From an uncultured Clostridia bacterium (GTDB lineage: Bacteria; Bacillota; Clostridia; TANB77; CAG-508): a DNA stretch of 45,050 bases. Made by a program: the position numbers and the translations under genes. This document shows, piece after piece, positions 25,401 through 33,055 of the stretch. The notes under the pieces were generated by a model that was given only the letters and a program-made list of their open reading frames with translations, had not been told where the DNA came from and made no database searches. Each line of letters begins with the position of its first letter. Position 1 is the stretch's first letter. The stretch lies in assembly GCA_944393395.1 (NCBI GenBank), contig CALYAB010000005.1, positions 1 to 45,050 on the forward strand, read 5' to 3'.

Positions 25401-26755
25401 ATGGGGCAGATTCACTTACAATTATAAATATACTTACAGATTTATTTAAATATAATCTAAATTTAAAAGTTTACGATATATATCAACATCCTACTGTTCG
25501 TGAATTATATGATAATTTACTCAATAAAAATAGTTTAAACAAGAATTTAGATATATCTCATTATACTGAGTTAAATAAACTAGTAAAAAGTTTTTCAACA
25601 AATCCTTCTGCTATTAAGACTGATAAAAAAATGTCTATTTTGCTAACTGGATGTACAGGCTTTTTAGGTGCTCATATTTTAATAGAATTATTAAAAAATA
25701 AATTTCCTATTAAAAAAATTTACTGTTTAATACGTAATAAAAATAATATTGATATGGAAGAAAGATTCTGGAATAAAATACACTTTTATTTTGGTAATAA
25801 ATATGATAGTTTAATAAAAACTTATGTAACATTAATACATGGAGATTTAACTGTTGAAAAACTAGGTATCGAAGAAAATGATTACTTAAACTTATCACAT
25901 GATGTAGATACTGTAATTCATACAGCAGCAAATGTAAAACATTATGGAAAATATTCAGATTTTGAATTAATAAATATTACAGGTACAAAAAATATAATTG
26001 ATTTTTGTATTAATTCTAATTCTCATATGTACCATATCTCTACTATGACAGTATCTGGAAACTACTTATTAGAACAAAATATTAATAATCATATTTTTGA
26101 TGAGACGAGTCTTTATCAAAATCAGAATTTTGATGACAATGTATATGCAAAAAGTAAATTGCTTGCTGAAATGCATATATTAGATGCAATATCCAAAGGA
26201 TTAAATGCCACAATTTTAAGAGTAGGAGATTTAACTGGACGATATAGTGATGGTGTCTTCCAAGAAAATATACAAGATAATTCTATTTATCTTAGACTAA
26301 AATCTATTATAGAAATAGGATATATTCCTGACTCAATAAAAAATAATAATTTAGAATTTACACCTGTTGATTATGCAGCAAATTCAATTTGTAAAATTGT
26401 AAATTCTAACAATTCTAATAAAAGAATATTTCATATATATAACCCTAATATGCTTAATACAAATGAACTTATTAAATATGTAAATAAATTAGATTGTCCT
26501 ATAAAAATAATTAATACCATAGAATTTAATAAAATTGTAAAAAATTTATCTTCTAGTAAAACTGACAAATATAAATTATATGGACTTATAAATGATTTTA
26601 CAAAAGATGAAGATTTGGTATATAATCATACTATTCCTCAATCTAATGATATTACAGTAAATTATTTAAACAGCTTAGATTTTAAATGGCCAATTATCGA
26701 CTTTAATTATATAAAAAAAGTATTAGATTATATGAAAAAAGTAAAATTTATTTAA
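22418..26755 (+). CDS. Single-module nonribosomal peptide synthetase, C-A-T-R
   Basis: The 1445-aa protein has four domains in order. The condensation domain (about 1-440) has its active site in HHLIADA (His131, His132, Asp136). The adenylation domain (about 455-960) has YTSGSTGNPKG, NGYGPSETT, the GRVDNQIKLHGLRIELGEIE hinge and Lys in NGKIDRKAL. The thiolation domain has the pantetheine Ser in YGADSLT (about 998). The thioester reductase (about 1060-1400) has NAD(P)-binding LTGCTGFLGAH, HTAANVKHYG, a Thr in STMTVSG and YAKSKLLAE. It should load one amino acid, probably N-acylate it through the leading C domain, and release it as an aldehyde or alcohol. By alignment to GrsA I read the pocket as D-I-F-Q-I-A-G-I-F-K, nearest to glycine-type codes. 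No carrier-protein activator gene is in the window. Confidence 0.93.
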   Translation: MSQKYELTYPQKSIWITEQFYNGSSINHICGTATFHKKLDFKLLEKAIQIIVSQHQNFNLKICLDNSSPKQYLAQNNNLNIELIDIKTENELKNLQQKIISTPFSLQDSYLFRFVMFRFPDDCGGYVLDIHHLIADAYTLGHISSEIVNIYFDLLNGKHIDNKFVDSYIDFIESEKKYISSEKFKKDENYWIEKFKTVPSVASIPSTSSNNHSTSSAAKRKEFNISMPILTKIKNYCTKNRISLFNFFMAIYSIYIGKISNLNEFVIGTPILNRTNFKEKSCFGMFISTVPFRISLNPTDTFSTFIKKVCTDSIGMLKHQKYPYQHLLEQLRKGNPNLPNLYNILISYQITNAKEFSSDISYNSRWNFNGNCANDIDIHLFDVNDTGSLSIAYDYQTQLYSSEDIEKIHARIIHIIHQVIKNTDILLQDISIITKHEKQKLLYTFNETTLNYSKDKYIIQYFEDIVKEKPNYPALIFNHSRLTYKQLNEKANSLAYQLRKKGLKNNDIVGILVPRSFEMMIAILAVLKSGASYIPIDPDYPTERINYMLDNSKTSLLLSIPSLIEKGNYSVEYIDISLTNTNIYNNNKENLKNISTPKDLSYIIYTSGSTGNPKGVMLNQQNLMNFYNAMISSAKYLSDGKEHKVVSITTVSFDIFLFETLISLTCGLTLYITDYYEQKITTKLERLIKENEIDVIQTTPSIMRFHLDNLNEINSFSSLKYIILAGEPLPKILVSDLKTNYPECTIYNGYGPSETTIFSTYTDVTNLDEITIGKPIANTQIYILGENLSVLPKYTLGEIYISGDGVGNGYLHRDDLTKERFIPNPFIPNTIMYRTGDIGYWKEDGTIQCKGRVDNQIKLHGLRIELGEIEEKINSFKKDNLLRSAVIVKNNNGVTSLNAFMTYPYDLNIDALKQYLLKNLPNYMMPSTYTIIEKFPFTPNGKIDRKALQNYEITIPDIYADVSKPRNDIEKLLVETISKKLNTDSFGIDSNIFDYGADSLTIINILTDLFKYNLNLKVYDIYQHPTVRELYDNLLNKNSLNKNLDISHYTELNKLVKSFSTNPSAIKTDKKMSILLTGCTGFLGAHILIELLKNKFPIKKIYCLIRNKNNIDMEERFWNKIHFYFGNKYDSLIKTYVTLIHGDLTVEKLGIEENDYLNLSHDVDTVIHTAANVKHYGKYSDFELINITGTKNIIDFCINSNSHMYHISTMTVSGNYLLEQNINNHIFDETSLYQNQNFDDNVYAKSKLLAEMHILDAISKGLNATILRVGDLTGRYSDGVFQENIQDNSIYLRLKSIIEIGYIPDSIKNNNLEFTPVDYAANSICKIVNSNNSNKRIFHIYNPNMLNTNELIKYVNKLDCPIKIINTIEFNKIVKNLSSSKTDKYKLYGLINDFTKDEDLVYNHTIPQSNDITVNYLNSLDFKWPIIDFNYIKKVLDYMKKVKFI

Positions 26756-26770
26756 CGCAAAGGAGAAATT

Positions 26771-28765
26771 ATGAAAAAATTTTTTAATAATATGAAAATA
26801 TCAACCCAAATGACTTTATCATTCTGTATTCTACTTATTACAATTTGTGTAGTATTTTACTTTATTTTACCAAATTTATTAAATTATCCGCCAGATACAA
26901 TTAATACACAATTTGACAAAGAAGTATCTGTATTATATTATTGCTTTCAATTTTTAATAGCATTTTTATTTATATTGATACTTTTCATAATATATTTTAA
27001 AATTAAACTCACAAAAATTGATAGATGGGAAAAAGACAAACCCACTGACCAAAAAAGCATATTGGAAATCAGAAAGCTTTGTCTTTCTTTCCCTTATAAA
27101 TTATACATAATATTAGAAATTTTTCCTGTTGTAATTGTTAGTCTAGTTTTACAATTAACAGGAAGTCACCCTCTTATACTTATATTTAAAATAGGAATAT
27201 TAGTTTTTAGTTTTTCTACACTACTTAGCTCATTTTTCTTAATAATATCTAAAAATTTACTATATCCTATTTTAAAAGAAACATCTGATTTATTATCTAT
27301 AAAAGAACAAAAATATAATTTAGGCTTAACAGCAAAATTAATATTTCAGATATTTCCTAGCATATTAGTAACCGCTTTATTAATAGCATTAATAGGATAT
27401 TCTCGATTAACTGTAGATAAAGGAGACTTTTTAAATACATATTATAAAAAAGTATTGTCTGACGCTCACTTAGAAGTTAATATGAAAGGTGATCCTTTAG
27501 AATATATAAAATCAAACTTAGCTTCTAGTTATATTTCTTCATCTGATTTTCTTTTTATAGAATATCCGGATGGAACAGTATATACAACAAATGGAACTGA
27601 ATTAAGTCACTTTTTTGTAAAATATATGCATGAACTTTCTCCATCTCACAATAATAGAGTATATGAAGCGTACACTATAGATGCACAAGGAGTAATTGAT
27701 ACTTTTGAATATAATGGTCAAACTTATACAGTTGGATTTTATTATGAGATAGTTTCTCCTACTTTAATATATTATTTCTTATTATCTTCAGGACTACTAT
27801 TCTTATTTAATTTAGTTATATTATTTTATATAACTAAATCAGTAACTTCTGATATTCAAAAAGTTACTGATGGACTTAACCAAATCATTCAAAGTGGAGA
27901 TAAACTTAATTATAGTAAATTACCAATAGTATCAAATGATGAATTAGGTGCTTTAGCTATCTCCTTTAACAATATTCAAGATTTAACAAAATCTAATATT
28001 GAACAATTACATAATAGTCAAGAAACTTTAATGGAAAGCGAACGTTTAGCATCATTAGGTCAACTTATCGGTGGTATTGCCCATAACTTAAAAACACCTA
28101 TCATGTCTATATCTGGAGCTTTAGAAGGTTTATCTAATCTAATTAAAGAATATGACGACTCTATTGATGATCCAGAAGTAAATTCACAAGATCACCATGA
28201 TATAGCTAAAGATATGTCTGATTGGATTTTTAAAATCAAAACATATACAGAATATATGTCAGATATCATAACAGCTGTTAAAGGACAAGCAGTAACATTA
28301 TCAGAGGCTGATTCTGTTCATTTTTCACTTGATGAATTAGTAAAACGTGTAAATATTTTAATGAAACATGAACTAAAAAATGCAATCATATATTTAAATA
28401 TCTCTATGAAAACAGATGAACATACAAAAATAAATGGTGATATTAATAGTTTAGTACAGGTTATTAACAACATGATTTCTAATTCTATTCAAGCATATAA
28501 TGGTCAAACAAATAAAAATATTGAGCTAATATTAGAGACAAAAAATAATAATGTTTTAATACATGTAAAAGACTATGCTAGTGGAATGCCTAAAAAAGTT
28601 CAAGAAAAATTGTTTAAAGAAATGATAACTACAAAAGGAAAAAATGGTACTGGTTTAGGTTTATATATGTCTTATTCTACTATAAAAGCTCATTTTAATG
28701 GAAATATTACTTTTGAATCAGAACTTGGAAAAGGTACTACATTTACTATAATTTTACCTTTATAA
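26771..28765 (+). CDS. Multi-pass membrane sensor histidine kinase
   Basis: It starts 15 bp after the NRPS stop with a strong AAAGGAG site, so the two are almost surely co-transcribed. The 664-aa protein has about five N-terminal transmembrane helices (to about residue 218), an extracytoplasmic region (220-330), another helix (about 333-355) and a HAMP-like linker. The HisKA helix is LASLGQLIGGIAHNLKTPIM with the phospho-His in AHNLKTP. The ATPase domain has INNMISNSIQAY (N box), DYASGMP (G1) and GTGLGLYMS (G2). The sensor part is not a standard named domain. Its likely partner is the REC-HD-GYP protein further downstream. Linkage to an NRPS suggests it senses the product or its envelope effect. 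Confidence 0.92.
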   Translation: MKKFFNNMKISTQMTLSFCILLITICVVFYFILPNLLNYPPDTINTQFDKEVSVLYYCFQFLIAFLFILILFIIYFKIKLTKIDRWEKDKPTDQKSILEIRKLCLSFPYKLYIILEIFPVVIVSLVLQLTGSHPLILIFKIGILVFSFSTLLSSFFLIISKNLLYPILKETSDLLSIKEQKYNLGLTAKLIFQIFPSILVTALLIALIGYSRLTVDKGDFLNTYYKKVLSDAHLEVNMKGDPLEYIKSNLASSYISSSDFLFIEYPDGTVYTTNGTELSHFFVKYMHELSPSHNNRVYEAYTIDAQGVIDTFEYNGQTYTVGFYYEIVSPTLIYYFLLSSGLLFLFNLVILFYITKSVTSDIQKVTDGLNQIIQSGDKLNYSKLPIVSNDELGALAISFNNIQDLTKSNIEQLHNSQETLMESERLASLGQLIGGIAHNLKTPIMSISGALEGLSNLIKEYDDSIDDPEVNSQDHHDIAKDMSDWIFKIKTYTEYMSDIITAVKGQAVTLSEADSVHFSLDELVKRVNILMKHELKNAIIYLNISMKTDEHTKINGDINSLVQVINNMISNSIQAYNGQTNKNIELILETKNNNVLIHVKDYASGMPKKVQEKLFKEMITTKGKNGTGLGLYMSYSTIKAHFNGNITFESELGKGTTFTIILPL

Positions 28766-29100
28766 TTAGTTTTATAAAATAATAATTAAGTTATTATTAC
28801 TTATAATATTAACGTATTTTAAATATTAGAAAGTCAGCATGAATTTCCTAATATTAAAAATAAATCAAATCAAACTGTTGGTATACTAATATAATAACGG
28901 AAAAATCTTATACGTGGTCAAAATAAAAGCTGATTTTTCCTATTCAATAAGATAGCACAATTAGTATACTAGCAGTTTGACTTATTTTGTATTAGTCGGT
29001 TATTAGTACCAATAACTAGTAATATATATCATAAAAAATAATATAAAAAACTTGATTTTTATTAATTTTATTAATATAATAAGAAAAAAGTTATATTATG
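28766..29100. repeat. Composite repeat region between kinase and response regulator
   Basis: No gene is seen. At 28813-28855 lies the end of repeat B (hairpin ATTAGAAAGTC / GAATTTCCTAAT). At 28899-28940 lies repeat A, a hairpin with arms GGAAAAATC / GATTTTTCC. Repeat A is bracketed by a 20 bp inverted pair (28871-28890 and 28960-28979, 18 of 20 matching). The hairpins may reduce read-through from the NRPS-kinase operon into the regulator gene. Confidence 0.75.
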
Positions 29101-29111
29101 AGAGGTTAATT

Positions 29112-30185
29112 ATGAGAAAACATATGCAAGGAGTAGAAAATGTAGAAAATGTAGAAAATAATTCTTATAGAATTATAGCCGTAGATGACGAAGAAGGAAT
29201 CGTAGACTCTTTATCTATATTTTTAAAACGTTCAGGATATGATTTTACAGGTGTAACAGATCCTCAAAAAGCTATTGAATTAGTCAAACAAGAACATTTT
29301 GACTTAATGATATTAGACTTTATCATGACACCATTTCATGGAGACCAAGTTGTTGAAGAAATAAGAAAATTTAATAAAGATTTATATATTTTATTACTAA
29401 CTGGTCATAAAGATTTGGCACCACCTCTAGAAACAATTAGAAGACTTGATATTCAAGGATATTGTGAAAAAAGTGATAAGTTTGACCAACTACTTTTACT
29501 AATAGAATCAGGTATTAAATCTATAAAACAAATGAATGAAATTAAAGAAATAAACGAAAAATTATCTAATACATACGAAAAATTAGAACAAGCATATTTG
29601 GATTCTATAAAAACACTAAGATATACTATTGAAGCTAAAGATATGTATACAAGAGGTCATTCTGATAGAGTTGCAGCATATTCGGTACTAATAGGAAAAA
29701 AATTAGGTCTATCTGATGAAGATTTACATACTTTAGAAATAGGTGGATTATTTCATGATATTGGTAAAATTGGAGTTCCAGATAGTGTTTTATTAAAAGA
29801 ATCTAGACTAACAGATGAGGAATATTCTCAAATAAAGCAACATCCTAATATCGGTGTTCACATATTATCAAATGCTTCTATTTTTGATGATATTTTACCT
29901 ATTGTTGAACATCATCATGAAAAATACGATGGAACAGGCTATCCAGGAAGACTTGCTGGTAATGATATACCATATTTAGCTAGAATAGCTACAATTGCTG
30001 ATAGTTTTGATGCTATGGCATCTAAAAGAGCTTATCGTGATTCTTTAAGCATTGATAAAATTATTTCTGAATTTGAAAGATGTCGAGGAACACAATTTGA
30101 TCCAGAATTAGATGATCTTTTCTTAGATATTCTTAAAAATCATTTTGATGAAATAAAAGAGATACAAGAGAAATATAAAGGATGA
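29112..30185 (+). CDS. Response regulator with REC and HD-GYP domains
   Basis: The start MRKHMQGVEN is chosen for its GAGAGGT ribosome site; the longer reading has none. The 357-aa protein has an N-terminal receiver domain (acidic VDDEEG, phospho-Asp in MILDFIMTP, Lys in CEKSDKF), a coiled linker and an HD-GYP domain (GHSDRVAAYS, FHDIGKIGVPD, HHHEKYDGTGYPGRLAG). HD-GYP proteins hydrolyse cyclic di-GMP or related dinucleotides, and all key residues appear present. VENVENVEN is a short Glu/Asn repeat at the N-terminus. It follows the NRPS and kinase genes on the same strand after a repeat region and is the likely kinase partner. The stop lies inside the left arm of the second palindrome. Confidence 0.92.
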   Translation: MRKHMQGVENVENVENNSYRIIAVDDEEGIVDSLSIFLKRSGYDFTGVTDPQKAIELVKQEHFDLMILDFIMTPFHGDQVVEEIRKFNKDLYILLLTGHKDLAPPLETIRRLDIQGYCEKSDKFDQLLLLIESGIKSIKQMNEIKEINEKLSNTYEKLEQAYLDSIKTLRYTIEAKDMYTRGHSDRVAAYSVLIGKKLGLSDEDLHTLEIGGLFHDIGKIGVPDSVLLKESRLTDEEYSQIKQHPNIGVHILSNASIFDDILPIVEHHHEKYDGTGYPGRLAGNDIPYLARIATIADSFDAMASKRAYRDSLSIDKIISEFERCRGTQFDPELDDLFLDILKNHFDEIKEIQEKYKG

Positions 30186-30390
30186 AATGTTAGGTTGGGG
30201 ACGTGCCAAAATGGACAATTTTTGTTCAAAAGGGACAGACCTCACAATTTGATTTTTGTACACAAATAAATAACATGACATATATATTATAGTTTTATAA
30301 ATATATGTCATGTTATTTATTATTTATGAAGGTCTGTCCCTTTTGAACAAAAATTGTCCATTTTGGCACGTCCCCAACCTAACATTTCAT
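30182..30390. repeat. MITE-like palindrome, copy 2 (61 bp perfect arms)
   Basis: The arms 30182-30242 and 30330-30390 are perfect reverse complements. They contain the same core as copy 1 (GGGGACGTGCCAAAATGGAC to GGGACAGACC), and the centre has the same AATAACATGACATATA inverted pair. The outer 12 or so bases (ATGAAATGTTA) are unlike copy 1 yet still complementary. They include the end of the HD-GYP gene on one side and the last codons of tex on the other. Probably a bidirectional terminator. Confidence 0.9.
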
Positions 30391-32562
30391 TGAAAGCCCT
30401 ACTTTTTGTCTGTCTTTATCAATCTTAATAACTTTTACTTTTACAATATCCCCTACTGAAACTACATCAGAAGGATTTTTTATATATTTATCACTCATCT
30501 CTGAAATATGAACAAGTCCATCATGTTTTACACCAATATCTACAAAAGCTCCAAAGTCAATTACATTTCTTACAGTACCTGTTAAAACCATCCCCTCTTT
30601 TAGGTCATCCATTTTTAAAACATCACTTCTTAAAATTGGTTTTGGCATATCTTCACGAGGATCTCTACCTGGTTTTGATAATTCTTCGATAATGTCTGTT
30701 AAAGTCATTTCTCCAACATCTAATTCCTTAGACATTTCTTTTACATTTACATTTTTCAATTTTGTTCTTAAGTCTGCTAATTTTTCCTTATCTTTTAAAT
30801 CTTCCTTATCGAATCCGACTTTAGCTAAAAGTCTTTCTGTAACTTCATAACTTTCTGGGTGAACTGCTGTAATTTCTAAAGGATTATCACCATCTAATAT
30901 TCTCAAAAATCCTGCACATTGTTCAAATGCTACTTTTCCAAGTTTTGGAACTTTTAATAATTGCTTTCTATTTTTCAATTTTCCATTTTCATCTCTATAT
31001 TTTACAATATTTTTTGCTATCGAATTATTTATTCCAGATACATATGACAATAGTGATGGAGTTGCTGTATTAACATCTACACCTACTTTATTAACACTAT
31101 CCTCTACAACACCAGTTAAACTTTCTGCTAATTTCTTTTGATTAACATCATGTTGATATTGTCCAACTCCAATAGCTTTAGGGTCTATTTTTACAAGTTC
31201 TGCTAATGGATCTTGCAATCTTCTTGCAATAGATATAGCACCTCTTATAGAAACATTTATATCTGGATACTCTTCTGTTGCTAACTTTGAAGCTGAATAT
31301 ACTGAAGCTCCTGCCTCACTTACAATTACATAATTAACTTGTCTTGATGCCTCTTTTATCATATCTGCTACAAACATTTCTGATTCTCTTGAAGCTGTTC
31401 CATTTCCTATTGCTATCATATCAACTTTATCTTTCTCTATTAATTTTAATAGTTCTTTTTTTGCTCCTTCTACATCATTTTGAGGCTCTGTTGGATATAC
31501 TGTTGTATAATCTAACAATTTTCCTGTTTCATCAATAACTGCAATCTTACAACCTGTCCTATATGCAGGATCAAATCCCATTACTGTTTTTCCTTTTATT
31601 GGAGCACCTAAAAGTAATTGTTTAGAATTTTTACCAAATACTTTTATTGCTTTATCTTCTGCCTTTTCTGTTAAGTCTGAACGAATTTCTCTATCTATTG
31701 AAGGTTCTATCAATCTTTTGAAACTATCTGCTATGGTTTCTTTTAACATATCTGTGAATTGTGTTTCACCTTTTATAATGTCTCTTTCAATATATTCTAG
31801 GATTTTATCTTCTGGTTTTTGTATTTTTACTTTTAAAAAGTCCTCTTTTTCTCCTCTATTTATGGCTAATATTCTATGACTTGGTATATATTTTATAGCT
31901 TCTTGATATTCATAATACATTTCATAGTTTGATTTTTCTTCAGGATTTGATGCTTTTGTTTCGATTAATGCTTCTCTATAACATATCCTTTTTATTTGCT
32001 TTCTATATTTACTATTGTCAGATATATCTTCTGCAATAATATCTAATGCTCCTTGAATAGCATCTTCTGGAGTTGCAACTACTTTATTTTTATCTTTCTT
32101 ATCCTCTTCTGATAATTTTTCGATATTTACATATTCTTTTGCAATCTCTATAATTGGATTAGTTTCCTTTTGTTCTATTATAATATTTGCTAAAGGTTCT
32201 AGCCCTTTTGCCTTTGCAACTGTTGCCCTTGTTTTCTTTTTTTGTTTATATGGTCTATAAATATCTTCTACTTCTGCTAATGTTTTACTTATTGCAATTG
32301 CTTGTAAAATTTCATCAGTCAATTTGCCTTGCTCATCTATTGATTTTACAACTTCTTCTTTTCTCTTCTCTAAATTTCTTAAATAATTTAGTCTTTCTCC
32401 TAAATCCCTAAGGATTTCATCACTTAGGCCTCCTGTAACTTCTTTTCTATAACGAGCAATGAAGGGAATTGTATTACCTTCATCTATCAACTTAATAGTA
32501 GCTTCTACTTGTTTTGGTTTTATATTTAACTCTTCTGCAATTATTTTTATAATTTTATCCAT
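30379..32562 (-). CDS. tex: Tex family RNA-binding transcription accessory protein
   Basis: The 727-residue product matches Tex over its whole length. The N-terminal HTH-like region (IAEELNIKPKQVEATIKLIDEGNTIPFIARYRKE) is followed by a YqgF/RuvX-like domain (VMGFDPAYRTGCKIAVIDE and AIGNGTASRESE). A helix-hairpin-helix region follows (LSYVSGINNSIAKNIVKYRDENG). The C-terminal S1 domain includes LTGTVRNVIDFGAFVDIGVK. Tex binds nucleic acid and acts in transcription or RNA handling in the cytoplasm. It has its own promoter at 32602-32630 and AAGGAAGG before the start. Its last codons lie within an arm of the palindrome. Confidence 0.95.
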   Translation of the reverse strand: MDKIIKIIAEELNIKPKQVEATIKLIDEGNTIPFIARYRKEVTGGLSDEILRDLGERLNYLRNLEKRKEEVVKSIDEQGKLTDEILQAIAISKTLAEVEDIYRPYKQKKKTRATVAKAKGLEPLANIIIEQKETNPIIEIAKEYVNIEKLSEEDKKDKNKVVATPEDAIQGALDIIAEDISDNSKYRKQIKRICYREALIETKASNPEEKSNYEMYYEYQEAIKYIPSHRILAINRGEKEDFLKVKIQKPEDKILEYIERDIIKGETQFTDMLKETIADSFKRLIEPSIDREIRSDLTEKAEDKAIKVFGKNSKQLLLGAPIKGKTVMGFDPAYRTGCKIAVIDETGKLLDYTTVYPTEPQNDVEGAKKELLKLIEKDKVDMIAIGNGTASRESEMFVADMIKEASRQVNYVIVSEAGASVYSASKLATEEYPDINVSIRGAISIARRLQDPLAELVKIDPKAIGVGQYQHDVNQKKLAESLTGVVEDSVNKVGVDVNTATPSLLSYVSGINNSIAKNIVKYRDENGKLKNRKQLLKVPKLGKVAFEQCAGFLRILDGDNPLEITAVHPESYEVTERLLAKVGFDKEDLKDKEKLADLRTKLKNVNVKEMSKELDVGEMTLTDIIEELSKPGRDPREDMPKPILRSDVLKMDDLKEGMVLTGTVRNVIDFGAFVDIGVKHDGLVHISEMSDKYIKNPSDVVSVGDIVKVKVIKIDKDRQKVGLSMKC

Positions 32563-32601
32563 TTTTTTCTTCCTTCCTTTGAACTGTTTACTAACAGTCC
32601 T

Positions 32602-32630
32602 ATTATAACAATGCGTAAGATTTAAGTCAA
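32602..32630 (-). promoter_or_regulatory. Sigma-A promoter of tex
   Basis: On the minus strand TTGACT (32625-32630), a 17 bp spacer and TATAAT (32602-32607) precede tex. A small hairpin (GGACTGTTAG..AACAGTTC) lies in the leader. Confidence 0.75.
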
Positions 32631-32730
32631 ATATATTTTCAAAAATAAAGTTTTATTGCCAAAATAATCTATTCAAGTTTTCTGACTCTTGGATTTCGTC
32701 AAAAAATATATAAGAAATTCATCAAGTCAA

Positions 32731-32800
32731 TTTCACTTATTTATGTGAAATCAAGTGCTTTGTTTCACATTTTTACGTGAAATAAACGTTTTAGTTTCAC
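32731..32800. repeat. Tandem TTTCAC-N8-GTGAAA dyads
   Basis: Two dyads of identical design, TTTCAC + 8 bases + GTGAAA, lie at 32731-32750 and 32763-32782. A third TTTCAC half-site lies at 32795-32800. This is upstream of the tex promoter in otherwise gene-free DNA. Confidence 0.6.
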
Positions 32801-32820
32801 ATTTTTAAGACTTATTTATA

Positions 32821-33009
32821 CTTTATATGTGGTCAAGATAAAACCGATTTTTCCTATACAAGAACAAATCGGAAAGCCTCAAAATTTATATTAATTTTAT
32901 CTTTTCTCTTTGGCTTTCCGTAAATTTGTTCTGCGCCAAATTTATGTAATAAATTTGTGTGCAACGTATTTTTATATATTAGAAAGTCAGCATGACTTTC
33001 CTAATATAT
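32821..33009. repeat. Repeat A + B, contiguous copy
   Basis: The A half (32821-32862, ending CGATTTTTCCTATACAA) is directly followed by the 144 bp B half (32866-33009). B has a hairpin CGGAAAGCC / GGCTTTCCG and a second one TTAGAAAGTC / GACTTTCCTA. The same B sequence is found, nearly identical, at 41235-41378, and A recurs at 28899 and 39558. No coding frame is evident. Confidence 0.85.
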
Positions 33010-33011
33010 AA

Positions 33012-33053
33012 AAAGGAGCTGTTTTTTGAGTCCGTCCCAAAAAACAGCTTTTA
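33012..33053 (-). terminator. Terminator of the ABC-F gene
   Basis: On the minus strand AGCTGTTTTTTG pairs with CAAAAAACAGCT (around GGACGGACT) and is followed by CCTTTTTAT, just after the ABC-F stop. Confidence 0.75.
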
Positions 33054-33055
33054 AG

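Noticed and set aside
32763..32784. parS-like half-sites (TGTTTCAC ... GTGAAATA) upstream of tex
   Set aside because: True parS is a continuous 16 bp palindrome; here the halves are separated by eight bases and the neighbouring dyad has the same spacing, so another regulator is more likely.
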